Position numbers and translations under genes: made by a program. From Spodoptera frugiperda (Eukaryota > Arthropoda > Insecta > Lepidoptera > Noctuidae), in assembly GCF_023101765.2 (NCBI RefSeq), contig NC_064223.1, forward strand, positions 7,378,001 through 7,442,000: DNA of 64,000 bases, written 5' to 3'. The notes under the pieces were generated by a model. The model was not told the origin of the DNA. It worked only from the letters and a program-made list of their open reading frames with translations, and ran no database searches. Position 1 is the first letter of the stretch; every line of letters begins with the position of its first letter. Positions 20,601 through 32,302 of the stretch are shown here, piece after piece.

Positions 20601-23559
20601 ATGATCAGAAAGTTCAATTAAACATTTTTTTTATCTACTATTTGCTTCTTGATTTCGTCATCTAGGAACGTATAACCCCAAATTACGCGAGCGCGCATGC
20701 TGGCGCTGGTCCTGCGGCGCATATTTACCCCGCCGACGCCGCGAATAAAGAGCTTCCAATGTCGCGCTACTCTGACACCGCGCGCCCTGACTCCATACTC
20801 GTCGAGCATCAACACACGTATGTTGCTCGTAGTCTTCTTTCTCTACTTCTACTAAAATTAAAAATTATGTTTTTTCAGATCCTACGCGAAGCTCTATCGG
20901 GTCTGCGGCCCCTGCTATGCAGCGAGGACATGGAGGTGCAGGAGCGGGCGCACAACGCGAGCGCGCTGCTGGCGCTGGTCCTGCGGCGCCTGAGCCCCGC
21001 CGACGCCGCGCTGCCCAATGTCGCGCTCTCTGACACCGCGCGCCCTGACTCCATACTCGTCGAGCACCAACACACGTATGTTGCTCGTATACTTCCTTAC
21101 AATATAAACCTAATTCTAAATCTAGAGCATAGAAATTCTGGAATTCCTTGCCAGAACCACTCAAGCTAGTTTCGAACTCTAAGTTAGCAGAAGAAAATAC
21201 TAGTAACTGACTTTTTTAATACTGCACAAACGGAGCAAATAAAATTGCTTACTTTTATATACAACTTGTTTATGAACTTAGCACTAATTTTACTTAACTA
21301 TTTGTTGCAGCGATGAACTTGAAAAAGAGGATAATCTCGATCCCATAAACGGAGAGAGTACTCCTTCGGGCTTCAGCGGCGGCCTGATCGAGGAGCTCGC
21401 AGACTTGTTCGACGGGGAACTGAAGCCCGTGGCGCCTAAAGCACAGAAGAAAGTGCCAATGCCTGCAGAGTAAGTAAAGTACCATGTAAACAGGGCTCAG
21501 TGATATGTTAGCGATATATTTTTTTTTTTATTACATAGTCCACTCTTAAACGAAGACTGTAGGCCATAAAACTCAACGCTCCGACGAATAGAAACCGAGT
21601 AGTAGTTAGTAATGTTATTAGAATATCAATGTTACAATTTCCGAGCCGTAAATAATAAATAACTGATGATTTCAGCTTGAATCTGGAGCAATGGCTGTCG
21701 CACGACCACTGGTCGTCGGAGAGTTCTAGCTCGGAGGGCGAGCCCGAGGCCGCGGTGTTCGCGGCGCCGCAGAGAGACGCGCGACCCACCGCACAGTTTA
21801 CGCCGGAGGAACTTGCCATGGTGCGTATACGCTTATATTAGTTGTATTATTCAAGCAGTCAGCACTATCAATAGGCTATCAATTTATCAATAGATTATAA
21901 TAAGCTATCAATAGGCTCACCTCCTATTATATGGGACTTATAACACAAATGGTGAAAAGTGGGTGTACATTGTATAGCCACTACCCCTTCGGAGATAAAA
22001 GGCGTGACTATGTGATTAGTGAACAAAGAATTTGCGTTTGAAAGCGAGTTTGCCATAATATACTGTATATTGTTTTATTAGGTCACTGATCCCTTTTGTT
22101 ATTCATTATCATTTACTTCTCCTAGTTACGCGAGGCCCGAAGACAGGAGCAGGCCAACAACCCACACTACCTGAAGGATGACTCGCCGCGGTCCTACCAA
22201 CAAGACGACATTCCCATCGCCGAAATAGCTCTCGAAGTCCCACTACAAGTTCACAGTGAGTAGCCTGATTGATAATTTTTTTGTGAGAATTGAAAATAAT
22301 AATTATAATCAAATGAATCCTTCTAGTTGCAAACAAGTATATAATCATTATTGTTATTTCACTTTCTAGCCAAGAGATCTGATAAATATTTACTGTCACG
22401 AGAGAATTCAAGCAAGAAGAAGAAAGAAAAACGAACGTCAAAGAAAAGGAAAAGCAAAAAGGACAAACCATCGAGCGACTCCGATAGTGAAGGTACCGTC
22501 AGTTGTTATAGATAGAACTTACTGAGGCATCTTATTATTATTTGTATGCTGCTTTACGAAATATCTATTTTCAGCTATTTCAGATAAATAGATATTTACC
22601 TGCCTAATAAACACACTGATTCCGAAGACTGACAACATGAATAGTCATGTTGTCAGTCTTTAAATTATACCTGCCTAAAATAAACACACTGAGCTTCTGA
22701 ACTAGTGAAATAATTGTTGATTCCTGTCTTCGATTGCCAATATTACACGTTGAAAATGTACGTAAATAATAAACGAGCGTCTTTTTTGTTTTGCAGAAGA
22801 GGCAAGTCTCGGCCGGCCCGCGGTGGCGGAGGGCGGCGAGCTGCCCGAGGGCGCCGCGCTGTCCGACGAGGAGCCCCCGCCGCCACCCGACGACCCACAC
22901 CGCGCGCTCGACCTCGACCTCGATCAGTAAGTATATCTCTCTACAGTAATTACTGATCGAATAAATGCATCATCTTCTACTAATGCATGCTCTTTCCTCG
23001 ACAGGCCGCTTCGTGAAGAAGAACTACTGACGTCGAGAATAAATCAGTATCCCTCTCCTGAAGGTGGATTATTGACTAAGAAGTCAAAATCATCAAAGAA
23101 AAATAAAATCACTGATAAAGGCTCCGGCGACAAAGTATCAAAGAAAAAGAAGGAAAAGAAATCTAAGCAAAAGTCTGTAGATTTAATGCTACCAGAAGTA
23201 GCTAAGCTCCATGTAGAGGAAGATCTGCTTATTGAAGACTTAAGTAAGACAAATGGCAAGAAATCTGCGAAAGGAAGTGACGAAGTGGAAGAAGCTATAC
23301 TCGTCGAACCCCACCCGAAGGGCACTAAGACTGAAAAACATAAAAAATCTAAAAAAGAATCAAAAGACAAAGATTCCAAGAGGAATAAATCATCATCTAA
23401 GAAAGGTAACTACCCAGTATCCCTCATTTTTATATCAATTTCCTTAAACCATACTGGTCTGCTTACTAATGTATCATTAACTTTACAGGCAAACATGAAA
23501 AAAAGACGGGATACGAAGAAGCTTTAGGTATATCTACACCTAGCAAAGAAGTCATTTAG
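14677..23559 (+). CDS. garnet: AP-3 complex subunit delta (delta-adaptin)
   Basis: There are 19 exons: 14677-14772, 15400-15495, 15844-16113, 16382-16511, 16594-16733, 17031-17104 or 17539-17612, 18186-18334, 18620-18765, 19105-19306, 19618-19789, 20085-20250, 20879-21075, 21311-21469, 21676-21820, 22126-22255, 22370-22492, 22797-22926, 23005-23405 and 23489-23559. Phases join to 998 residues. The start MALKKVKGNFERMFDKNLTD and the trunk (MLIKIIKL, STSAMSLLYEC, CLDDKDESIRLRAL, SKKNLMEIVKKLM) match delta-adaptin. Residues 1-610 form the adaptin solenoid. A hinge follows with LEQWLSHDHWSSESSSSE and NPHYLK, and Lys/Ser-rich coil in exons 16-19. AP-3 sorts cargo from endosomes to lysosomes and pigment granules; the Drosophila orthologue is garnet. 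The frame ends STPSKEVI without the C-terminal fold of vertebrate delta. Exons 9-12, 14 and 17 are strikingly GC-rich. Confidence 0.93.
17031..17104 (+). other. garnet: AP-3 delta alternative exon 6a
   Basis: The exon is 74 nt, with acceptor TTCTTCACAG and donor CAG|gtacca, entering in phase 0 and leaving in phase 2. It reads FGLMTQYEPDIGRKITQS then LIDLIC, completed to Ser by exon 7. It shares about 10 of 24 residues with exon 6b and is the less conserved of the two relative to remembered vertebrate delta. It can replace exon 6b exactly. Including both would add 148 nt and shift the frame. Confidence 0.75.
17539..17612 (+). other. garnet: AP-3 delta alternative exon 6b (canonical)
   Basis: The exon is 74 nt, with acceptor TTTGTTGCAG and donor TAG|gtgagt. 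It reads FGALTPLEPRLGKKLIEP then LTNLIH, as in remembered vertebrate delta-adaptin. Length, entry phase and exit phase are the same as exon 6a. It corresponds to residues 245-268 of the trunk. Confidence 0.88.
18836..18965. repeat. Interspersed repeat fragment in AP-3 delta intron 8
   Basis: Words such as GGTGGCGCTATTTGCTTCCC and ATCAGATGATTCGCG, then TGCCGCTCTATCCCATAATA, resemble the CATCAGGTGATTCG... 3' region of a common lepidopteran retroelement in reverse orientation. There is no coding content. Confidence 0.4.
19389..19475 (-). repeat. Diverged LINE 3'-end fragment in AP-3 delta intron 9
   Basis: Read on plus, it carries CCCGCCTTGGG, TGACTAAAAACCAC, GTTCCTACTC and CGAACTTGAGCCCC, then TAACCCGC. 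These match in order the fragment at 61940-62033, with decay. It is therefore an older minus-oriented copy of the same R1-like family. Confidence 0.5.
19832..19885 (+). repeat. SINE body fragment in AP-3 delta intron 10
   Basis: CGCACGTCTTTGTGTGAGCC followed by ACAAATTAATGTT and CGGGCCTGGGT matches the body of the SINE at 7985-8168. The tRNA-like head is missing. Confidence 0.5.
20310..20761. mobile_element. Pogo/Tigger-like element remnant in AP-3 delta intron 11
   Basis: After TA, CAGTAGAAGCTCCTTATTCG begins the left end, followed by several TTCGCGG words and a GCGACCC segment as in pogo/Tigger-type MITEs. The right end CGCGAATAAAGAGCTTC (20740-20756) is complementary to the left end at 16 of 17 positions. 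The right end lies inside a damaged copy of AP-3 delta exon 12. Family assignment is by resemblance only. Confidence 0.5.
20685..20834 (+). pseudogene. Broken partial copy of AP-3 delta exon 12
   Basis: About 150 bp copy the 3' half of exon 12 and its donor site (20955-21092). Shared words include GCTGGCGCTGGTCCTGCGGC, CCGCCGACGCCGCG, CTCCATACTCGTCGAGCA and CGTATGTTGCTCGTA. The copy has a 1-nt insertion (GCGCATGCTGG for GCGCTGCTGG) and a replaced segment at about 20743-20756, so it cannot be read through, and it lacks the exon 12 acceptor. It is a decayed local duplication. Confidence 0.7.
21910..22013 (+). repeat. 5'-truncated SINE in AP-3 delta intron 14
   Basis: CAATAGGCTCACCTCCTATT, then TGGTGAAAAGTGGGTGTACA and CTACCCCTTCGGAGATAAAA, match the 3' half of the SINE at 32303-32601, with a short internal deletion. 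Confidence 0.7.
22598..22692. repeat. Hairpin between direct repeats in AP-3 delta intron 16
   Basis: AGACTGACAACATGA and its exact complement flank ATAG (22626-22659). On either side is a direct repeat TACCTGCCTAATAAACACAC (22598-22617) and a near copy (22669-22689). It could be a tiny foldback insertion with duplicated flanks. Confidence 0.5.
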
Positions 23560-23770
23560 TGTACATAATAAGTAAATTGCTTAATTTTCTTCATTGATGT
23601 CACGCTGTACATGTCTCAGTGCAATTGTTAATTTGAACAATTTAAGAATATTTTATTGAAGATTAGTTCCACTCCAATATGTATTAGTTTAAACTCATTC
23701 ATATTTGAAAGTGAACTATGTCCATTTATATGAATATAATATAATATTTCCATAAGTCTATATAGTAACA

Positions 23771-23776
23771 AATAAA
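23771..23776 (+). terminator. AP-3 delta polyadenylation signal
   Basis: AATAAA lies about 212 bp after the TAG stop at 23557-23559. No further coding exon is visible between the stop and this site, which supports the short C-terminus. Confidence 0.55.
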
Positions 23777-24579
23777 AAGCTAAATATATTAATCATAAAA
23801 AGTTTTATTATTGGAAATTATCAATACAATGTTAATTTATATAAAAAATATTGATACTGGGTCGTAAAAACCGCTTGTTTTCATGATTTAAAAATATTAC
23901 AAAAACATGTTGAGATTTACCTAATTAATAATCCTAAAATTTATATCATTCACTTAAAAACCACACACGACGAACAAATAATTCTAAAATATACACAATT
24001 TACATAAAAAATCTATGTAAGGTACAGTCACAAGTTTATCAATATGTTTTATATACATAATAGAGTGCAAAAACAGAACAGAAATCTTTCTATGAGATGC
24101 ATCTATTTTAAATTATTTTATTGAAAATATACAAAAATATAAAATTTTGAGTTTTCTTTTATGATAGTGGTAGGTATACTTAATACTGAATTAATTTCCA
24201 CCTATTGATGAATTTGTTCGTAAAGCATTGACGTCCCTCTGAGTTATGTTGAACTAAAACAAAATATATATTATGTAAACGACAATCGCATTACTTACTA
24301 AAAACTACCGAATTGCCGCCAAGCATGTATGACAGTATAGAAGGAAAAAAACCGGTTCTATACATTTTTTTACGATAACGTTTTCTTCCTACTATAAAAT
24401 AAAAATAACATGTCTACCGAGTGATAAGTTTAACACATGCGCACATATTATATTAATGCAGATAAATATAAGTGTTTATAGTTAACTGTTACCAGATATT
24501 CAAACAAAAAAATAAATAAATAAAAAAATAACCAATGAATATCGCTGTAACTACTCAAAACGCCGAATGTTTACAATCA

Positions 24580-25037
24580 CTAGTAGCTTAAAAATTTTAA
24601 GATAGCTCTATGATACCGAATAATTTGTTCACGTACCCACCTTTTGGACTTGGACCTCACGCGACGGCGGCGGATTGCTGTCGTTGTGCCTAGAGCAGCA
24701 CCGCAGATATTCTTAGGTTGAGGGGGACAAACGCAGCGATGTTTCTTCTTAAGTTTTGCACAAACACCGCCAGCCTCACCGGCAACGCCAGGCGAAGATC
24801 CTCCCTTACCTTTACCAGCCTTGTAAATTATCTTTATCTGTAACATTATTGGTTGACATATGCTTCAGTTTTAATATTAAGATAAATAACGATACGATGG
24901 GCTGTACTAATCTTTACTTCGATCTCTAGGCACTCGTTCACGTTGAACGCGCGGGCGCGGTAGTCGTCACGAGCTTGTGTTCACGTTAAACCATTTAAAC
25001 TTACCTGATGGCGCCAGTGAATCGCGCGCTCTACCAT
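24580..25037 (-). CDS. Doubtful small two-exon gene, unknown
   Basis: Minus-strand ATG at 25037 starts exon 25005-25037 (MVERAIHWRHQ). A good donor (CAG|gtaagt) follows, then acceptor TGTTACAG into 24580-24837. Phases agree and give 96 residues. The second exon reads IKIIYKAGKGKGGSSPGVAG, then four cysteines spread over CAKLKKKHRCVC and PKNIC, and a basic tail (IRRRRVRSKSKRWV). I do not recognise the product. The Cys spacing and basic C-terminus could be a small secreted or nuclear peptide, but there is no clear signal peptide. An alternative upstream exon (RAFNVNECLEIE on minus near 24925-24965) is also open. It may be non-coding. Confidence 0.2.
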
Positions 25038-27475
25038 TAGTTTGACTTAAACACACACACAAACGTCTTTAGGCGTTTGATATCACCGCGACCTGGTCGC
25101 GCGTTTCAGTCGCTAGATTACCCGCTACTTACCCGCACCTGCGTTTTGTACGTGAACACCTCGATGTCGTGTCACATGTTTGATATTTCGCGACCATGTC
25201 CGCGAGTCAGCGTGGACGAGCAAGAAAAGGATTTTATTTACTACCCCAATCGACAAAACGTTAATATAAGGCTTGGCTCTTTGGTTAGCCGATTCTAGGT
25301 ACTATACACTGGCATTCCAAAACATTATACGTGTCGTAAGTTTATCTACAAAATATTATAAAATTGATGGAGCTACAGACTACAGTAACATCAATTTTAA
25401 CTTCATTTCTTCTTTGACTTTCATATAGGTACTAGAAATAAAATATTTACGTAAGCGTTTACATAAATAATAAGCACATCTAGATATCTATTGAGTGATA
25501 ATTTATGATAATAAACAAAACATGACAAGAGTCTCTGTCTCCGCCTCAGCCTTAGATATGCCTATTTATTTATCTGCATGAAGATCGATGAGGTACAGAC
25601 GTCCTGACGTCAACAACTCAGCATATCAAAAGATAAAAAGGGAAAGACCCCTATATGTCTAACTTCTTATTTAATTTCGAATAATATGTTTGTAATAAAA
25701 ATTCATGTCAAATATTGGCTCCAATGTAATAAGGATTAAAACTTTTATTATTTATTGGGTACAACGGCAAACAACATGCTATTTATTGCCTACTCATTTA
25801 TTTTGGAAAACACTTCATCCGTTTTCGCTGATAACAGGTTCAGGAAACTAACGCTTCCAGTATCTTCATGTAAGGTTTTCGGGCAGAAGTGGCCGTGGAC
25901 ATGGTTCATAATGCACACGTGATGCTTCTAATATTCCAGTCTGCTGGACTTCTACCTGCATTGATAGGCTATGGTCACATAGTGATTTTTACTATCAATA
26001 GGCCAATAGACTTAACTGCCAAGTAATCCCGCTCCTGGTAGCGGTAAGCTACACGAGCTACGTGTAGGCAATAATGCTATGTAATGTAACAGCCCTAGCT
26101 GTTAGACTATCGTTGGCTTTATATGATTAGATATACACTACACTACAATAAATTACATTACACTAAAGGGAAAATATAAAAACAACAATACAGATCTAAA
26201 ATAATATTTATTAAATTAGTTTATCCTTCAAAAGAAGCCAAAAATAAATATTTATACTGTAATACACTAAACATACATATTTGGATTCGACTGTTGATAC
26301 CATATGTTGTACTTTACTATTCGAAAAAAATCTCCGTGGAGATCCTTAACGTGGGAAATTAAAATAAGTTGCTATTTACAAATAAACATACATACAGTAC
26401 ATAATGTACACAATACTAATTATTGCGTCGTTACACGTCTCATACCCTTCTAGTGACGAAGGCGTACTTAAATTAACAATACATACAATGATCGTAAATT
26501 ATAGCTAGGCAATTGAAATACTTTTCTCGATCGATTTACGTTCGCGATAATAACATTATAGCAAATTACAATTTTATAACAACCTGAAGCATTTTAACAC
26601 TTCACTACAACATCAATGCGTTTATAACAATAGTTCTTATGTGTGTAATATCGAACATTTTCACTTATACTAAATGTGGTTCAATAAATAAATCAATGAA
26701 TTACATTTATTTAATCTAATTGGCTATAATGCAACCAGTTTCTAATGACAAATCTGATCAGCAACTCACTATCAACTACAGAGTGGTTGAATCAATGACT
26801 TTGATCTAAGTGCAATCAGAATTTATGAATAGGATAAAGAGTGCTAAATAGTTCACATGTAGATATCACAAAGTACTTCAGCATATTCTCGTTTATATAT
26901 AAATATTAATTACACATAGTAACATGGACAACTAGACTGCAAATATACAATGTTATAAGTTCTCTGTGAAATGACTAATATGTTGGTATGTTTAGAGTAT
27001 GTTCACTTTGTAATAAGCATAATTAATGAACTTCACTATTTAATTAAACTGAAATGAAGGCGGGTGACGTATTACTTCATTTACTATTGAACTGATGACT
27101 GATGGCACCTTTCTGGAGCCTATTTACAGATCCAAAATGTTTGTGATAGGATACTGTTCTTAATTTTCTTCTGGCAATTTGTCATAGGCAGACAAGGAAC
27201 ATTCCATAGCCCAGTGCCAACAAGCACCCTTCTAGCGGCTGGAACATCCCTTATCATTTCACAGATAACATGTTCCTTTATATAACATAATATGCCACAA
27301 TGAAAGAAAGACAGCTGGTTGTCGCTAGTCAAATGAAAGTGAGTGTTGGACTACTACCAAGCATTACAATCATTTGTATCATATTAGAAGCAGCAAGATA
27401 GACTGGATTACGTTATACAACAATGATGACCAATTAGACAGTAATGGTAAAGATTATGAAAATACTGCATTACTT
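25038..27475. other. Non-coding; includes succinyl-CoA ligase 3' UTR
   Basis: I see no gene between 25.0 and 26.2 kb. From about 26.2 kb the DNA is probably the 3' UTR of the minus-strand ligase gene: TTTATT words (minus AATAAA) occur near 26206 and elsewhere, but I cannot say which is used. Confidence 0.35.
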
Positions 27476-30400
27476 TTACTTCTCCATCATATACTTAGGG
27501 ATGTCAAATTTCACCTCAACTCCGGCCTTCTTAGCGAGAGTCACAATCTCGGCGAGCTGTACCACAAGCTGGGCAGCTTCGTCAAGGTCATCACGTGGCA
27601 CCAGACGGAGTCCAGATTCTGCTATCAGTTTTCTCGCCTCATTCACTTTTGTACCCTGTCAAACAGATTATTATTAAATCACGACTAGTCCCACTACTTT
27701 AATAATAAAAGATATTTCGGGAAACAAAGACCTGCTTGAAAGAATGCCATATTTACTAAATTAGATATAGAACATACCTGAAGACGGACAATGACGGGCA
27801 GTTGGATGTTAAGGTTCTTGGCAGCCGTCACGATACCCTCGGCAATAACGTCACACCTCATGATACCTCCGAAAATGTTCACCAGGATAGCAGTCACAGC
27901 TGGATCCAACAGGATGATGCTGAAGGCTTCCTGCATGAGATAGTGAGTGATTAGATAAGAATATACATCTATTTATACCAATTCTTTAATAAAAAGAAAC
28001 ATACCGCTACAGCTTGCGCGGTAGCGCCACCACCGACGTCCAAGAAGTTAGCAGGGTCGCCGCCATGCAACTTGATAATGTCCATAGTAGCCATGGCTAA
28101 CCCAGCACCATTCACCATGCACCCAATAGTACCTATGGAATAAAATTAGTTTTTTACAAGTACATTGCTTGAATAACTTCACACATACATAATTATGATT
28201 ATCCATGCTTCATGCACCTTACCATCAAGTGCAATGTAGTTCAAGTTATGTTTGGCAGCTTTAACTTCCTTGGGATCTTCTTGTGTAAGATCTCTCAAAC
28301 TGAACAGTTCTTTTTGTCTGTAGTCTGCATTGTCGTCGAATCGGAACTTAGCATCCAAGCAGAAGACTGAAACAAGTTACAAACTATTGTAAATATTTAC
28401 TACATACAATAAATATTTATTATTTGTCAACATATTATAATATGGTAATTTGCGTAAACATTACAGCGGCTAGAAATGAAGGCCAAGTACTACATTATCA
28501 AGACATTGTACTGAGACACATGTCCATTCCTGATAATTTTAGACTTATTTATTGCGCCGTACACTCTCTCACTCTGCATGTCAATACATAAGTTAATACA
28601 ATTTGCATAATGCATATACAATTCTATTTGTATGAGCATATTGGAAGTGACTTGTTAATTTTGTAATACGCGTAATTTTCTTATGAAAAGAAATGGTGAC
28701 TTTTGATAGATTATATTATATGAAATTACTAATCATCATACATAGTAGTTTTGTCATTTAGGACTAAAAACCAAATTATAAAAATAAAAATTATAATATC
28801 AATATTGAAAGTTACACAGTGTACTACTATCATCAACTAATTTATTGTTTCCTGCCAATAGACTGATGACCTATTTACATCATGACCGTTGATTAAACGC
28901 TAGACGAATCAATCAGTTTGTCCTTCCAAATCAACAAGTATATCTTTTTGCTACCACACATATTACTTCGTTATTTTATAATGAAATGACTTACATTTTC
29001 CAGTAATAGCATCTTCAGCATAAGGGTTGACCTCAATCAGAAGCGCATCTTTCTTCAGGAACAGATCATACATCCTTTTCACCATATCATGTGCTTCCGC
29101 AGTTTCTAAACCGATCTAAAAAAAAAGTCTAATTAAAAAACTTAGCACATTTTAATTACGTCTTAAATACAGCTTTATTTATCATATCATTGTGCCAAAT
29201 CACAATCATAGCAAACAAACTAAAGTACTAAATACATAAAGCAATCTAAATATGTATACCTTTTTCAAAACGCGTGTGATCTGATCATCTTGGATACCAA
29301 GTTTGATATCAATGGGTTCATAGGTGATGGCGTCAGGGTTTGTAGCTGCAACATCCTCGATGTTAACACCACCTTGAGATGATGCAATGATGACAGGACC
29401 CTGAAACATATTCAGTATTAGTAAACAGCTAAGTTTAATGACCTATGATCTTGAACCATGCAGATTAGTGAATATGTTGAATAAGTTAACTTAATTTACA
29501 TACATTGAAGCTGCGTTCCATCATGATGGCGATGTAGAACTCTCTGCGTGGGAACTTGCGCTCTGTCACCATGACCTTGTTGCAGATGCGACCCGCAGCA
29601 CCAGTCTGTTTCGTAACCAGTAGCTGGTTCAGCATTTGGCTTGCTAACTTGCCAGCAGTTTCGGGTCTGTAGGCAAAACATTAGTTTTAATATAGGTATA
29701 AATGTTAACAATAGTTACTTTTAAATTGATTGCTACTGCTTGTATGCAAGTTCACTTACAATGTCATTTATCCATTATTCAAGTGTTATGTTGCATTCAA
29801 ACAGTTTTATGTTCATTACTAGCATACAATCTAATTATGAACATGGTGGTAAAACAATGCATATTGACAACCGAGACACCATTAATGACAATACCGACGT
29901 ACCCAGAGATTGATGATTGCAATCACTCATCTTTTGTTTTCATATTATGGCAAATTAAGGATTATCTTTCAAAACTATTATTATTTAAATGTGTATAATT
30001 CTAATACTTACGAATCAACCATTTTGACTCCACCCTGTAGACCACTTTTGAAGAAACCTCTTCCTCTGCCTCCAGCAAGTACCTAATTTAAGAACAATAT
30101 TATTATGTGAATATAATTTATTAAGGCAGTATTTAGTATTGTTGCAAATTAATATATTTTTAATAACAATATTGATATATTACCTGAGCTTTGAGCACAA
30201 TGTCCTTAGTGTTGAGTTCTTTGGCAAACTTGACAACTTCATCGGCTGTGGTAGCCACATGGAACTTGGGTACAGGAATGCCATGATCACGCAACAATGT
30301 GTAGCTTATGTACTCATGGACATTCAAGTTACGGACTTGTTGTTGACTAGGATGATTTAGAGATGCAACCAATAGCTAGGAATAAGAAAAACACAATCAT

Positions 30401-31943
30401 TATTAATTATTATTAGAATCTATAGAAACTCATACTTCTGATGATAAGTTTGTATCATAATGGTCCCAATTAAAATAATCATGAAGCAAATACAAAGATA
30501 AGATGTCATAGTTGGATTTCCCTTTAACATAGTGCAGTTTACAGAGACGGCACGGGATGTTAGAAACCACACTCTACTCTATTTTCCATGTAGCAGGCCT
30601 ATACTACAAATACATTGCCACTTGTGCACATGTTAATATGTCACTTTAAGGGCATATAAACTATCTACACCTTATTACTTATAATATCATTGCCCAGGAC
30701 TGATTTGTGTCACAGTGCACCACCACATAATTGTAAAAAACTTCACTGTAACAGTTTTATCATATTGCAGTATTCCTATTTTTCTACACAATCTTGACAT
30801 CATATACAAACAAGAGAGAAGTTTGTAGATAGTTTTATCACAGAATAATAAAATCTGATAAATGTTGAATCATTCATAATATGATTATTTTTTGCATAGA
30901 TTTTTCTTTGGACATTATAACTATGCATAAATATTAAGATACAAATTAATAGCATCAGACACAACAATTGTCCTGTAATAATTAGCTACAATTAAAATGC
31001 TACATATATTAATATAGTAAAGGAGATAACCAATGTGCAAACTGGGTGTGACATGTGCATAGGTATAAATTAGATAATCACTACAGCAAATATTGAACTT
31101 TGTACAAATTCAAACATGTGACTATAGGATGTTGGTATATTATGGATTAATCATTTGTATTTGATTCATTTATTTATTATAAACAATTATTATCACTTAC
31201 TATACAAATGGTAGATAGTTAAAGATAACTATTAATATTGTTGACTTTGAACAGTGACCAAAATTAACATCAATCAGCTAGTCTGGCTACATTAATATAC
31301 TTGGAAGATAGTAATAATAAAAAAGTGCTTCAAGTTTTTTTAGTTTTATGTATCAGTTCTCACCAATCTCTACTTTCTTATTTGAAGGTAAAAAAATCTA
31401 ACAAGAATTGTTATTTTTAATGATCTATTATGTTAGAACATATGGATTGAAACACGCCTACATGAGCGTCTAAGTAAATAGAATGTTATTTAGATATTTA
31501 TACTAGGTATTTATTTTAAAAATTAAGGAATATGTTATGAAAATTACGTTCTTTACAAACGTACTGGCGATGACGTAAGGTCACAAAAGCTGAAAATGAC
31601 AAGGTCAAATTTATAAATAAAATTTCTATTAGCTATCAAGGTCTATCATTAAATGAACTGAAAAACATATATATGTGTTTAGTAGCATATTATATCACAC
31701 CAAAAAATTAAGAAATTTTACAGTCCAATTGAATAATTCCGTCCAATTGGACCACGTCAATTTTCTAATTTGTTTTTACACACTTCTAAGACAGGAAGCC
31801 CATGATTTTGGACTGCACCGACAAAAAAATATTTTTAAAGAAATATAAAAATATAATAAAGCCATTTTTGCAATTACCTTACTTCCATTTTTCAACAGAA
31901 GAGTTTGGGCAAGACCTAAAGGACGGGGAAGTAGAGTCGCCAT
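27476..31943 (-). CDS. SUCLA2: Succinyl-CoA ligase [ADP-forming] subunit beta, mitochondrial
   Basis: There are ten minus-strand exons: 31878-31943, 30184-30375, 30012-30082, 29504-29666, 29260-29400, 28995-29115, 28223-28366, 28005-28132, 27778-27930 and 27476-27655. Phases join to 452 residues (human about 463). Residues 1-30 (MATLLPRPLGLAQTLLLKNG) form a mitochondrial presequence. NVHEYISYTLLRDHGIPVP starts the ATP-grasp domain, with AGGRGRGFF (nucleotide-binding loop), SSQGGVNIEDVAA, LIEVNPYAED (metal ligands) and CLDAKF. The CoA-ligase part has VNGAGLAMATMDIIKLHGG, FLDVGGGA and LVNIFGGIMRCDVIAEG. The enzyme makes ATP from succinyl-CoA as a dimer with the alpha subunit in the TCA cycle. 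The match is to the ADP-forming rather than GDP-forming paralogue. Intron 1 is 1.5 kb. Confidence 0.95.
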
Positions 31944-32302
31944 TTTTGCACTACCACAGACTACAGACAGAATCAGCAGTCTTCATAAATTAATTTTGTG
32001 ACATTTTGACATTCATCGAAATGTTGCCATTAAAATGTAAACAAATATGTAGATGATGTCACTTTTCCTTATTCATAAAACTTACTAAAATGAAAATTAG
32101 TCATCTTACTAATTTCTATTACGAATACATTTCAATTAACTTTCATTTTGAATCAAACGTGTTGCATTTTTGAGATATAAAATTTATATTTCAAATAAAT
32201 ATTAATAATTTCGTATTATTAATATTTATTTGAATTTTCGTATTATTAATTTTAAATAATTTCGTATTATTAGTAATAATTTCGTATTTATTTATTAAAA
32301 AA

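Noticed and set aside
23044..23379. 111-codon minus frame opposite AP-3 delta exon 18
   Set aside because: It is the antisense of a Lys-rich coding exon (gives Ser/Phe-rich protein).
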